Part shown: one piece after another, positions 32,641 through 44,476 of the stretch | Numbering within the stretch: the first letter of the stretch is position 1 | How the letters are laid out: each line of letters opens with the position of its first letter | DNA from: Eutreptiella sp. 'Long Island Sound 2002' | Lineage: Eukaryota > Euglenozoa > Euglenophyceae > Eutreptiales > Eutreptiaceae | Reading direction: 5' to 3' | Length of the DNA: 64,000 nt | NCBI GenBank assembly: GCA_964036045.1 | Contig: OZ038392.1 | Location: 30,259,087 to 30,323,086 of the forward strand | The notes under the pieces: generated by a model | Told to the model about the DNA's origin: nothing | Seen by the model: only the letters and a program-made list of their open reading frames with translations | The model's database searches: none | Made by a program: the position numbers and the translations under genes

Positions 32641-35600
32641 AAAAGAAACCTCACTGCAACGATATTGAACTGGCAATCGGAAACAGCAGATGCAAAACCA
32701 AGAAGCATAGAGCTGAAAATATGAATTTCTTCCACTTTGCATCCAGTGCTCTGGTAAAACAATCCTTGCAGACACCCACACAAAGATGCAGACAGCAAAT
32801 GGGAGTCCCACATTCGATTTGACCTGTGTCATGACCAGTGTACCACCACCCTGGGTTAGACAAAAAGGCAAAAAGGGAATCAAATACTGCAAATCCAAAC
32901 TAATCGACGTTAAGATACTTTAATTTACCTGTCCCTTCCTGTAGCCCAACGTTGGAAATCAGACGAGTTCTAGCGAAAATATGCACCTGCCCTCCCAACT
33001 TTACGAGATTCCGGAAAAAGGATGATATCATGTCTCAAATTCACCATCCTTTTGGATCGAAGAAGATCTAAAGGGATCTGACCCAAACTCAAAACCTGAA
33101 GAAAATATCTATACCTCACTGGCAATCTGCCATCAGAGAGTAGAAAAGCAGAATGTGTCCGGGCCCTTGCAGCACTCATCATCGGGACATGTGGGTCTGT
33201 GCATTCTCAGCAACCTCATGGTTGGCTGCAGAAAGAAAGCACAGAACCCTGCAGCACAAGCTGCTTGTGGGACGTGCCGTGTTGCCGACAACCTATTCGC
33301 TCGCTTACTTCCCAATACACAATCAGCTGGGATAGAATCTGCACTCAAGCTTTGAGTGCCTGACTTTCTCTCACAATCTGGATGACAAACAAAAACCATC
33401 TTGGTTTCAACAACCATTTTGCAGGAATATCCTGTCTGCCACACACACATGGAGTACAACCTGCAAGGAACTCCATCTTACAAGTAAAGCACAGTGGTTG
33501 TGTTTTATACTGAGAATAATCAGGGTAAATCTGTCGCCCAAAGCAGTAATACGCGCAATGCACATGCGAAGCCCTGTTAGGTACATCCATTGGATGCACC
33601 CATTTCAAAACCTTCGACAGGGGGTGGAGTCAGCTATTCCTACTACAGACTGTAATCCCATTATTCGCAGGTTCCCTGGGTGCCCTCGGCAAATGATTGG
33701 CGTCAGACGTCAGGAACGAATACCCACTCTGTGCAAAGAGGGATCTGTATTTGGCATGCGTTGGAACCCCAAAAGAGCTGTGAGCGCAAGAGGACGGCGG
33801 GTGCTGAGGCATGGGCCAGCATTGTGCAAGGATTTGATTCATGACTTCAGAGTAATAGCAAAGACGGTGCCTTGAGACCACAACCGTTCCTTGCCCCCTC
33901 TCTTGGATCAATTCACTGGGTTCTCTTCGCTCAAGCAGCATCTAGCATTGTGTGAAATGGTACCCACAAACACTGAGGGGCGGATGTCACCCCGAGGGAA
34001 ACATTTGGGCTCTTGTCCCCCCAGGCCCACCCCCAAAAATCCGCTCATTTCACAGAGCCATATCTTCGTGATTGCATGCTAACGTGTTCTTTCATGCCCT
34101 CCCGCACTGTCATCTCGGACCTGGTTGACGTCTCGAAAGCTTGCTCCCCTGGTCAAAAGCCCCATTGTGCTTTGGAGCTGCACCTCTGGTTCCCGGGGCT
34201 GGAGGTGGGGCTGGAATCCAGTTCGGAAAAAAGGAGCAATAGAAAGAAATCACTTGCCAGTGTTGAGATGCAGAACAAACCGAGAGAATGCACCTCACAG
34301 TCTGGAATGGGTGTATCTTGATTCTCCGGGCTTGATTCTCCAGGTCCAGACAAATCATACGCGGGCGAGGGGTGGGGATGGCTGCGCGGGAGTCGCTTCA
34401 TGGTGTTGTCTGCTGTCGGCTTAGCACCACACCACGCACAAACGAACGGTATTTACACAATCCAGAGCCCAGCTTGGAGGGCAGAACCAGCCACAGAAAA
34501 TCACCTCTTCAGCCCTACTCCATTACTGGGCTTACATGCAATTCGACCCCCCGGTATGGGGCACCTTGCCCGCAGATCTGCAGAATGCATCGCGTGTCTG
34601 GCAAACCTGCGAGGTCACAAACACCTCCCCACCTTCCAAATGCCCCACAGGTTAGGACAGGACCGGATCAATTTCCCAAAATCAATTTCCCAGACTCACG
34701 GGACACAAACGAACAGTGCCGGAATATTGGGTGGCTGGCTTCTCAATGCCTCTGCACAGCTGCAATTCCATCCCAGCTGCAAGAAGCTCCATCAGCACCA
34801 CGGATGCGCAAGGATATGCATGCATTACCAGTGCCAAGTGCAGCTCAAGTGTTAAAAGGGTTGTCCAACGATCATAGAAATGGGCAGTCAAACAGTCAGT
34901 GAAAAGGGTCACGCTTTGAATTGAAAAATATCAACGAGGCATAGTGCAGCTGATAAAAGTTGCAGGGGGTCCAAGAACTCGGAAAACATGAGTCAGCAGG
35001 CTTTGGGAGGGGGGGGGGGGGGTAGGGCACGTGACACGGCTGTCCATGAAAAGCTGCGCTTCGGGTTGCCATGCTTCGGCGATTGAAACCTGAAATGGCG
35101 GGTAAGATGGTTTCATGGCGACTTTTGGTGTACTGACCAGTGAACGTGTAGCAGGTTGAAAGTGGTAAGATGCGAATGCCAGTAACATACTTGAGCTGTG
35201 TGTCACCAACATGGGCTGGCGAGAGGCGGTGCGTGAGGTTTTGGATGCCAGGAGGACTTCTTCACTGGATGCACAATCCCAATCAAATCACACCAACAAG
35301 ACTGCACCAACTTTGTTTTGGTGTGTTTTGTGTCGCCCTCTGATGACCGAATCAAACATACACACTCAAAAAGCTTCCGGTTTCCGGGACTGACGCGAAA
35401 TAAAACGCTGCATAAAAAAGAGGTGGCGCGGCGTAACGAGTCGAGTTGAAAATGACAGAGACGTTGAGGCACCCTCGTCTGTGCTGCTCAAAAGGTTGAC
35501 GGACGGGTGCTGCTCTGGGTGGGAACATGGCCCCATGAAAGTTTCGGGCACGAAACATGTGTGATATTGCTCTGGATTGGAAACGATGGCACCCTGCGCT

Positions 35601-35905
35601 TTGTTGGACACATCCCAAACTTGCGAAACAGTCACTTTTCCAGGGGACAGGCGAGAAGCCAACGGCAGTCAGCTGTGGCTGCAGCTGTGGTTGACATCTT
35701 TGGTGTGTGCGCCGCTTGCGCTCCAAAGAGCTTTTGGAACTTCTCATCCAAACCCGCTGTTCATTACTCCACCCAACCAGTAGAGGAGCACAGTGACGCA
35801 ATGTGAGTGGCAGTGAAACACCACAACTGCGTTGCACCAGCAGAAGGTGCAAGCGTGGACCCACCACACACGCACAAGTTCAGCGTGGTGGGGCCGGCGG
35901 TACGG
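32641..35905. other. Unassigned intergenic DNA downstream of the kinase gene
   Basis: Many short open frames on both strands (for example 33498-33875 plus and 35352-35867 minus) lack family resemblance or supporting splice sites. The part next to 35905 should include the 3' UTR of the kinase gene. A 14-base G run lies at 35009-35022. No gene supported. Confidence 0.5.
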
Positions 35906-38388
35906 TTAGTTGATAGGGCCGTAGTCATGCTGGAGCCAAGGGTGCCGCAGGGCCTCTGCCGCTGTTGGTCGCTTGGCAGGGTCTATCTGCAGTAGACAAT
36001 TCACGAAATCGATGAACAACTCATCATCCGACCCGATACGGTGCCGCAGCTGACAACGCTTTGGCTGCAGAAAAGTGAGCTGGCCCGTCTGCTTGTTCCG
36101 CTCATACAGGGCCCCTTGCTTGGTGAAGAACCGGTTCACGTACCGCCCCGACTGCATCATATGGGTTGGTATGGGCCCACAGATTGACATGATACGGGCC
36201 ATCATCGTCTGGATAGAGTCGTTGTGGAAGATCACTCGGCCGTTGTACAGTTCGGGCAGAATGGCCCCAAGTGACCACATGTCTATTTTCTGACTGTAGG
36301 GGAGACCGAGGATAACCTCGGGGGCTCGATAACAACGGCTTTGAACATAGGAACTCAAGTGGTCTGTGGTGAAACACGTCGAACCGAAATCAATCACTTT
36401 CACTTCACAGCGGCTATAGCTTTTGATGAGGATGTTCTCTGGCTTGAGGTCACAGTGGATGAGGTTGAGACGATGAATGAATTTTAGTGCCGTCAGAACT
36501 TGTTTGGTGATACGCTGCATGCGCGGAATAGTGAAGTATGGTTCATCTCCACTTTCTCGATTATACTTGGAGAACTCGTACAAATTGTCCCTCAACAACT
36601 CGCACACGAGGAACAAATGCTCTTTGTGGTAGAAGTAATCGTACAGTTGCAAGACGCAGCACTCATCGGCGTCCCCGGCAGAGTTGATGTATTGCAACAG
36701 CTTGATTTCGTCTAGGCCCTGGGGCAAGGGGAGAAACGGCGGTTCGTGCACTTGCGAGAGCGAGGAAAGAAACTCTTCCGGGTGGCTGGCTCAGTACGTT
36801 GCAGTCAAGAGCATGGAGGATACACGACAGGCAAATGGTCAGGAATTCCTCCCCAGCTTTCTGCTCTCTCTCTCTCTGACCTGACAAACCTGTGTTCCGG
36901 TGTTGGGCCAAAGTAACTTCAGATTGGGCAGAAGCGGGCCGAAGCTCCGTGTGTGCGCTGGTGCGCAGTGCAGGGGATGAATCACTCTTATGCCAAGGTG
37001 CTGCAAAGAAATACCTGATCGAAGAAATCCTTGTTGTTCCGGATGATCTTCACACAGACGAGTTGCCCATTCTTCAAATCTACACACTGCACAGCCCGCG
37101 AGAAGGCAGCTGAACCAAGGTACTCCAAAATCTGATACCGACCAGCAATGATCGCGTGCATGCGAATCGGATAGTCCTTGTGTTCTTCGAACCCAGTGCG
37201 GTTGACCTCGTAAATCACTTTTAGATCGAAGGCTTCATACAGCGTCGGCTGCTGCTTATGCTTATGCTTCTCGCTGCCTGTGTATTGCTGCTCCGTGCCC
37301 GTGGGTGGTAGCTGTTCAGTCTTCGACTTGTCTTCTTCGGCCTTTTTCGTTTTTGCCTCTCCCGTGCTCTGTTTTGCTTCCTCCTTTTGTTTGTTTCCAG
37401 CTTCTGCAGATTCTGATAACAGCGCGGAGACGGGCTGGGGCATTGGGCCGTCGTCAGTAGAATCTCTCTCCAGGGACTCCACCGGGGGGGCGTCGTCGTT
37501 CTTATCCAAACTTGGAGAGGTGGGAGGGTCAATGGGCTCAGGGTCTGACGGAGGTGGGGCAACTTCTCCGTCCTCTTCATCGTCGTACTCTGAAACCTCA
37601 CTCTTGCTTTTGGGCAGTTCAACTGATTTGGCATCACTTGGCGTTTGCTGCTGTTGCTTCGGCTGTTCCTTCTTGACTTCTTTCCAGTGGTGCTCTTCCA
37701 CATACGGAAGCAGGTTACGGCGATGCTCGGCATCCTCGATAATGTCACAATGTTCCTCACCAGCTCGGCCAGGAACGCGCTTGTAGCCCAAATCATCCGG
37801 GCCATCCCACTGATCGACGACAGCACCCGTTGAACCTTGCGGATTTTCAGCCGGCGCCCAAAGTGGAGAAACGTGGGTTGCCTCTGAACTTCTCTGATGG
37901 GAAAGATCGTTGACAACTTGCTTGAGCTGCTCTGCCAGGCTGGCTTCGAAATTCACCACATCTACTTCCTCATTTTCGGTTCCAACCTCTTCACTTTCAG
38001 TGCTGGTGTTCACCTCCGCAGCCTTTTCCTTCTTCTCTTGGGGAGGAACGGCGGATGCGTCGCCACAGCCGCTTTCGAATGGATAGGAAAGCTTTCTTTT
38101 GTCGTTATCCTCTGCTGGTTTCACAGCAGCAGCAGCAGCAGCAGAAGCAGGTGGAGCTGCGCTGTCGACTTTCTCTGACTTGGTGTCTGACTTGGTGTCT
38201 GACTTGGTGTCTGGCTTGGGTGCATCTGCTTCTGTTTTGCCAGACGAGGTTTTCTGCTGCACAGTGCTACTATGGGCGCGGCTAAATTTTTCGAATTCCG
38301 TGACTAGTGCTTGCTCTGTTTTTCCCAGACGATTCTGCCTGAGCCATTCAACGAAGAGACCAACGATTTCCTTGTTGTTGTCCTCCAT
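35906..38388 (-). CDS. DYRK-family protein kinase, plant/protist type, two exons
   Basis: Exons at 38388-37015 and 36718-35906 join in phase 0 across a GT-AG intron to give about 728 residues ending at TAA. Residues 5-38 resemble a LisH dimerisation motif (EIVGLFVEWLRQNRLGKTEQ). A long acidic, Ser/Pro/Gln-rich linker follows, with poly-Ala and three SDTK units. The kinase domain begins near residue 418 (YQILEYLGSAAFSRAV): Lys447 in VCVK, αC Glu from LDEIKLL after the splice, HCDLKPEN near 547-554, DFG at 568-570, activation loop SSYVQSRCYRAPEV. NRTGFEEHKDYPI upstream and KNGQLVCVKIIRNNKDFFDQ are typical of the DYRKP group of plants and algae. These kinases autophosphorylate the activation-loop Tyr and phosphorylate Ser/Thr, and act in growth and starvation signalling in algae. 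GAILPEL replaces the usual GCILAEL. No in-frame lesion is seen. Confidence 0.93.
36719..37014 (-). other. Spliceosomal intron of the DYRK-family gene (296 bp)
   Basis: The donor is CAG|GTATTT and the acceptor is CCCCAG|GGC. It separates FFDQ from GLDEIKLL, two halves of a block that is contiguous in relatives. This fixes the splice sites by protein continuity. Confidence 0.92.
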
Positions 38389-39106
38389 TTCGTAATTGAA
38401 AATGAAAAAAATTGAAATCTACCGATGCATGCGGTGTGCCAAATTTGGCGGCACAGACCTGCAAGGCAGACAGGCTGAATGCGTACGGTTTCACACCAGG
38501 CAAACAAGTGAATACTTGCCACTTATCTGCATGCATCGCGAAAGCCTGAAATCAAGTGCATGTCTTTCAAAAGACAAACAACATCGCAATTTTTGAAAAT
38601 GCCCCCCCTGAACAAAAATTCCTCATCCCTCAAATCAGAGGCCACCACCAAGTTCTGATGCAATGTGTGAACTGTGTGGGAGGTTTGCAGTGTCGCACAC
38701 ATTTGAGTCTACAGATCTGGCTTTCAGGCTCGCCACTTGCTCAGTCAGGCAGTTGTCGCACAAGTCTAGCCGGTGACGGTATGCAGACTGCGGCCCTAGC
38801 AGACTGCGAAAGACTGCGCACGAACAGGCGACACGCGTAACTGAAAAAACCACCGCAACTGACAGAAAGGTATGAATTTTATGTTGTTGTTCTAATTACC
38901 GCAAGCGGTTCGAATTTCACCTTCTGGTCACTCTGTCACTTATTATTAATTACTGACAAATGTGTGATTGGCGAGCGTTGCCCTTTACTTCGCTGTTTTG
39001 AATGCGTTTAGCGCTGTGCGCAAATCGACTCCCTCCCCCTCAATTTGAACTCCCTCCAAGTGAATATCCACTCCCTTCTACTCAATTTCTACTCCCTCCA
39101 AGTGAA
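38389..39106. other. Region upstream of the kinase gene
   Basis: It should hold the 5' UTR and promoter of the minus-strand kinase gene. I see no clear TATA box or other motif. GCGGTTCGAATTTC near 38909 resembles a Pol III B box but no tRNA fold surrounds it. Confidence 0.4.
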
Positions 39107-39186
39107 ATATATACATATATATATACAAATACATGTATGTACATCTATATATATATATATATATATATATATAGATGTAGATATGT

Positions 39187-39220
<34 letters not shown>

Positions 39221-39254
39221 GCATACATACACGCACATCCACACACACACATAC

Positions 39255-39292
<38 letters not shown>
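39107..39292. repeat. Compound (TA)n / (CATA)n / (CA)n microsatellite
   Basis: Several TA tracts are separated by ACATGTATGTACAT, CACACACACA and CATACATACATA segments. Confidence 0.97.
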
Positions 39293-39298
<6 letters not shown>

Positions 39299-40144
39299 GA
39301 AAACCTGGGGGGGGGGGGGTTCATTGGCCTGTTTCGGTGGTTTTGATGGTTTTGGGTCCGGGGCGCCAAAATATCGTTCGATAGGGGGGGGTATGTGTAT
39401 ACTTTTCCGAAAGCCCTTGGAAATGGCTTTAGATTGCCGATGGTTTCAGGTTCCAACTCACCGGTATGTCAAAGAAATTGGTCCGAGACCGTGTTTACTT
39501 CATGTTTTCAGCCTCTGGTACCTGCGCTGCGCAGCACTGTTTTGTCGTGCACCCTGCCCCATGTTGCCTTGTTGCCCCTACCCATTTCCTTTGCACATTT
39601 TGTTTTCAAGTGACCACCACAATGTCAAAACGCACAGCCACAGCCCCCTCCACCCTCCCCAAACGCGAACGGGTGGCAATGGGGGTCAATCTTCGGACCA
39701 TCAGCGAGTCCATGTCAGTGGCGGGTGTGTCGCGGGAGATTGGGATGCATGCAAAAATGCCCAAATTTCTGGGCCTTGGGACTCTTGTAAAGTTCGCGAA
39801 AAGCCATCCAATGCATCCCAAGACTCCGAATGTGCTTCCCAAGCATCCGATTTGTCGGACATGTCGGACGATTCGTGTTTCGCATAAAACTGCTACCACC
39901 GTCCACCTGCCCTGTCTGCTCGTACTGCCCACCAGAGCGAAATTTCTGATGGTTCCGGCCATTTTTCTCAAAAATATGGTCACCTACCCCCCCCCAACCC
40001 ATACATCTCCGAAAAGCCCTTTTCAAGGCCATTTCAAAAAGGTATAACATACCCCCCCCTACGAGACACGTAGCAACGGGAAAAAGGCCGACACTAGCAA
40101 AAATCCATCAAAACCATCAATGAACCCCCCCCCCCCAGGTTTTC

Positions 40145-40151
<7 letters not shown>
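39292..40151. mobile_element. Foldback-type DNA element with long inverted ends
   Basis: It starts TATGTCCGAAAACCTGGGG and ends with the reverse complement (CCAGGTTTTCGGACATA). The inner sequence is also inverted on both sides: GATGGTTTTGATGG-like, GGGGGGGGTATG and the segment around GAAATGGC. The ends are therefore imperfect inverted repeats of roughly 130 bp. TA repeats lie on both sides, so a TA target is likely. The middle has open frames without recognisable domains. Confidence 0.7.

Positions 40152-40182
<31 letters not shown>
40149..40182. repeat. (TA)n microsatellite
   Basis: TA tract between the foldback element and the left end of a full R element. Confidence 0.95.
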
Positions 40183-40184
<2 letters not shown>

Positions 40185-40186
40185 TC

Positions 40187-41388
40187 CAATCTACACCCCT
40201 CTCCCAACTCTAGGTGGCTCCACCACACGGCTCTATGGTACGTGCGAAGGGCACAAAGTGGTGCATACATGTGGTGGAAGGGGCTAAACTCGGTCAAAAC
40301 GGGCTCAAAACGGGCTACAAACACTTGTTTGAGCATCCCAAATGGTCCGGGATCCTTTTTGGAAAAACGCATTTTGGACCCATTTTTGACCCATTTTTGG
40401 TCCCAAAATGGCCCACTTTCAAGGCATTTTGGGATTTTCCACGGGTCAAAACCCGTCGCCACGGGCTCAAAATGGGCTAAAACCACTTGTTTGAGCATCA
40501 CAAATGGTTCAGGATCATTTTTGGAAAAATGCGTTTTTGACCCATTTTTGACCCATTGTTGGTCCCAAAACGGACCATTTTCAAGGCATTTTGGGATTTT
40601 CCATGGCCCAAAACGTGCCACCACGGGCTCAAAATGTGCTAAAAACGCTTGTTTGAGCATCCCAAGTGGTCTAGGAACAACTTTGGAAAAAATGATTTTT
40701 TTCGCCCCGGGGACCCTGGTGGACCCACCGTTGGCCCCCACTGTGCGTGGGCTAGCCGGTCCTCCGGCTGCACCAAGTGACCCCTGGTACGGGGGTCTAC
40801 GTGTCTCGTTGAGCGAGTCTGAGGCTTGGAAACCATAAAAAGTGGGGGGTTGCGGGTGGACTAGGTGCCCTCGGAATCGGATTTTGAGCCACGTAGCCCA
40901 AGATACGGCCCGTTCTTGGTTTCGGGGTGCTGGTGCACATTGCGCCGTTTTTGGGGCTTTTTGGCGACTTTTGGGGCCGTTTCTCGGACATATCGTGGAG
41001 TTAGAGGGCACCAAAGGTCCCTTGGTCGCGAGAAAGTCAAGCCGCACGTGGAGTGTAGCAGCCGTTTGCCTTCATTTGGCTGTTTTGAACCCTTACTAGG
41101 GCTGTTTTGGGCGAAAAATGGCTGTTTTTGGCCCAAAACTGCGCAGATTTGGGAGGGCACCTCCCGACTTGGCGCCACCGCCCCGGGCCGCCACCGCTGA
41201 GTTTTCGGCTCAAAACTTGGATTTGGCAAGGCCACCACCTAGGCTCCAAGATGGCTACATGGGCAAATGATCCGAAGCGTTGGGACGGAGCAAGGGCCAA
41301 AACGGCAAGGAGACGTGTTGTTGCTTGTTGTTGCTTGTTGTTGCTTGTTGCTTGTTAGCTAGATTTAAGGGGAGAGGGGTGTAGTAAT
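40187..41388 (+). mobile_element. Full-length family R element (copy D), about 1.2 kb
   Basis: The left terminus CTACACCCCTCTCC (40191-40204) and right terminus GGAGAGGGGTGTAG (41371-41384) are perfect inverted repeats, in TA-rich flanks. Inside are about two and a half tandem units of 162 bp (CACTTGTTTGAGCATC at about 40323, 40484, 40646), a CGCCCCGGG block, and (TTGTTGC)n before the right end. No coding capacity is evident. It looks like a non-autonomous DNA transposon that targets TA. Confidence 0.8.
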
Positions 41389-41391
41389 ATA

Positions 41392-41441
41392 TTGTAACAT
41401 AAACCGATCACGGACCCAAACACCGTGTTGATCCAAGTCAT
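41392..41441 (+). repeat. 50-bp direct repeat, left copy
   Basis: TTGTAACATAAACCGATCAC starts both this and 43261-43310, and about 48 of 50 bases match. The copies flank 1.8 kb. Confidence 0.85.
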
Positions 41442-42829
41442 GTTTTCATTGAAATCTCGAACTATTCTTGATCCCAACATTTTCTCTTAGTGGTTGCTGC
41501 TTTTCCTCAAATCGTCAAAACCTTTGATCCCGTCGTAACCCTTTTCCAAAACTGCAAAATGTCGATAGCTCTGTCATACACGTAAAGCACGTACAAGAAT
41601 GCAAACACCAAACCCCAAAACATACACCGTCTACTGGGAGTCCATCACCGGAGTCCGAGATGTTGATATTTCGCCCGCACCACTGCAGGGCTCATCAGGG
41701 GGACACAGTGGTGCTTGTCCCCAACATACTATATACACTGTGCACAACAGAGCGAAGACTTGATGCCATAAACCCACAGCAAACACCAGGACGTTCGACC
41801 ATAACCGTAACCCAAACCAACAATCACGATAGATCAATAATAATCTAACACTCATGAATCTACAATCATTTCACTCCAAAACATCGTAAATCCTGATCTT
41901 CATAATTATTCAGCCACGCTGGCAAATCGCCCTTGCGACACGACAACGTCGAGACTGCTGACAAAGGCGCGCACGTTGCAACGCCTGTCCTAGTTGCCCC
42001 TGCTGCCCATTACACTCCCCTCCTAAGACCTGACAGGAGAATGCGGGTCTGATACAAAGGCAAATACCAATATATGGGCAGCAGGGGCAATACAATGTAT
42101 TGCCATACTAAATCTCCGGGGGGGGGCATGCAGCGGTGGAGGACCCAGTACAACAGGACCACCCCACATACATATTCCTTGACAGAAAATGGTCCCCTTC
42201 CCTCACGGGAGCATAACTGGGGGGTGAGGGATCCGTCAACGCTGCACGGCTGCCCAACAGTCGCAGCCCATGCCAAGCATGGTGGCCCCTCCTGTGCAAA
42301 GGGGGAGGCGCGGCACTCCAGCGGGCTGTCCTTAGCCCTTGCCTTACCCCCAAGGATAACTATACAGGCATTCCTGCCTGAACTTGCAGAGGCATGCCAC
42401 ACCCCAACTACACCCGACGCTGACCAACACTGCCTGCCATGGACACATGCAACGTCAGTGGATAGCTGCTCTCAGCTGCCGAACAGCGACACACAACCCC
42501 AACAGACACCCACCCAGCTCGTACAATACCCGCCCCCGCCAGACCTTGTACCACACACGATGAACCACCCACAATGTGACCCACCACGCACTTTCACAGA
42601 AACAAATATAAAATAATAAGATCCGAAACATAAAATTTACTCGGCGACTGCCGACTTCCAGATCGCCAATGGGCAGCAGCTCTTAGGACCCCAGAGTTCA
42701 CTTCTCCTCCTCCCTTGCTGGATGAGGCTCCTTCGTTCCTTCGAACTTCACTTCTCCACTCAACCTTGATCGTGGCTCCATCCTCGGCTGCCCGCGAGGA
42801 ACTGCACACCTTTTTGGCGACCCACAGCT
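41442..42829. other. Unassigned DNA with a perfect 17-bp inverted repeat
   Basis: No gene is supported. TTGCCCCTGCTGCCCAT (41994-42010) and ATGGGCAGCAGGGGCAA (42074-42090) can form a 17-bp perfect stem with a 63-base loop. A G run lies at about 42119-42126. Confidence 0.55.
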
Positions 42830-43210
42830 CTTCGCCAAATGCCCCTTCGCTGAGCGCTTCTTCGATGAAGGACGCCTCGCTGAGCACTGCTTCGCTAGGC
42901 GCTGCTTCGCTGAGCGCTCTTGCGTTGAACGCTCCTTCGTTCAGCGCGCCTGCACTGCACTCCTTCAGAAGACGCTGCATCGCTGAGCGCTCCTGCATGA
43001 CACTCCTTGGCTGAGCGCTCCTTCGCTCCGGCGCTGAGCGCTCCTTCGTTGCGCTCCTTCGTTCGTGCGCTGAGCACTCCTTCGTCGCGCTCCTTCGCTC
43101 CTGCGCTGAGCGCTCCTTCGTTGCTGCGCTGAGCGCTCCTTCATTGCGCTCCTTCGCTGAACGCACCTGCACTGCCGCTGCGCTCCTTCACTGAGCGCTG
43201 CTGCTTCTGT
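42830..43210. repeat. Minisatellite of about 36 bp, GAGCGCTCCTTCG-rich
   Basis: Irregular units contain GCTGAGCGCTCCTTCG alternating with GCGCTCCTTCG. The minus-strand frame reads as ERSA/ERRSA repeats and is not a gene. Confidence 0.85.
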
Positions 43211-43260
43211 TGGCCTCACCGCCAGTTCAGTAGGTCTACAGGATGTCTTAGATGACGATT

Positions 43261-43310
43261 TTGTAACATAAACCGATCACGGACCCAAACACCGTGTGAA
43301 TCCAAGTCAT
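43261..43310 (+). repeat. 50-bp direct repeat, right copy
   Basis: Matches 41392-41441. It abuts the start of the S2 satellite at 43311. Confidence 0.85.
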
Positions 43311-44476
43311 GGTACCACCGGTGACATACCCAGATTTGGCTGGAATGGCCCTGGGCTGGGCTAGCCAGAACTGAGTTTGCCCAGGGGCGTGCGCGGCGCG
43401 GCGCGCAAAAAGGTTTCCGTTTTGACCGGGAATAGATTTGGGTGGAATCGGCATGCTGAAAAAAGTCGGAAAAGATGGGTTTGAAATTCTGTGTCAAACT
43501 GGGGTACCCCCGGTGACATCCGCAGATTTGGCTGGAATGGCCCTGGGCTGGGCGGACCAGAACTGATTTTGCCCTGGCGCGCGCGCGGCGCGGCACGCAA
43601 AAAAGTTTCCGTTTTGACCGGGAATTGTTTTGGGTGGAATCGGCATGCTGAAAAATGTAGAAAAAGATGGGTTTGAAATTCTGGGTCAAACTGGGGTACC
43701 CCCGGTGACATACCCAGATTTGGCTGGAATGGCCCTGGGCTGGGCTGGCCAGAACTGATTTTGCTCAGGCGCGCGCGCGGCGCGGCGCGCAAAACAATTT
43801 TCCGTTGTGACCGGGAATCGATTTGGGTGGAATCGGCATGCTGAAAAATGTAGGAAAAGATGGGTTTCAAATTCTGGGTCAAACTGGGGTACCCCCGGTG
43901 ACATACGCAGATTTGGCTGGAATGGCCCTGGGCTGGGCTAGCCAGAACTGATTTTGCCCAGGCGCGCGTGCGGCGCGGCGCGCAAAAAGGTTTCCGTTTT
44001 GACCGGGAATCGATTTGGGAGGAATCGGCATGCTGAAAAATGTAGGAAAAGATGGGTTTCGAATTCTGGGTCAAACTGGGGTACCCCCGGTGACATACCT
44101 AGATTTGGCTGGAATCGCCCTGGGCTGGGCTGGCCTGAACTGACTTTGCCCAGGCGCGCGCGCGGCGCGGCGCGCAAAAAAGTTTCCGTTTTGACTGGGA
44201 ATGGATTTGGGTGGAATCGGCATGCTGAAAAATGTAGGAAAAGATGGGTTTGAAATTCCTGGTCAAACCGGGGTACCCACGGTGACATCCCCAGATTTGG
44301 CTGGAATGGCCCTGGGCTGGGCTGGCCAGAACTGATTTTGCCCTGGCGCGCGCGCGGCGCGGCACGCAAAAAAGTTTCCGTTTTGACCGGGAATTTTTTT
44401 GGGTGGAATCGCATGCTGAAAAATGTAGGAAAAGATGGGTTTGAAATTCTGGGTCAAACTGGGGTACCCCCGGTGA
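43311..44476 (+). repeat. Satellite S2, first block (about 6 units of 192 bp)
   Basis: Units start GGTGACATACCCAGATTTGG, carry a GC block GGCGCGCGCGCGGCGCGGCG and end GTCAAACTGGGGTACCCCC. Their spacing is 192-193 bp. 192 is a multiple of three and the minus strand lacks stops in several frames, which gives long false ORFs. It is interrupted at GGTGA by the LTR2 element. Confidence 0.96.

Noticed and set aside
35352-35867. 171-codon minus-strand ORF downstream of the kinase gene
   Set aside because: It lies where the kinase 3' UTR should be, has no recognisable domain and no splice or start context that favours it.
39466-40047. 193-codon ORF inside the foldback element as a transposase
   Set aside because: It has no DDE motif or known domain, runs into the inverted-repeat end and overlaps other open frames of similar length.
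42594-43172. 192-codon minus-strand ORF rich in ERSA/ERRSA repeats
   Set aside because: It is the translation of a 36-bp minisatellite; the other frames are also open.
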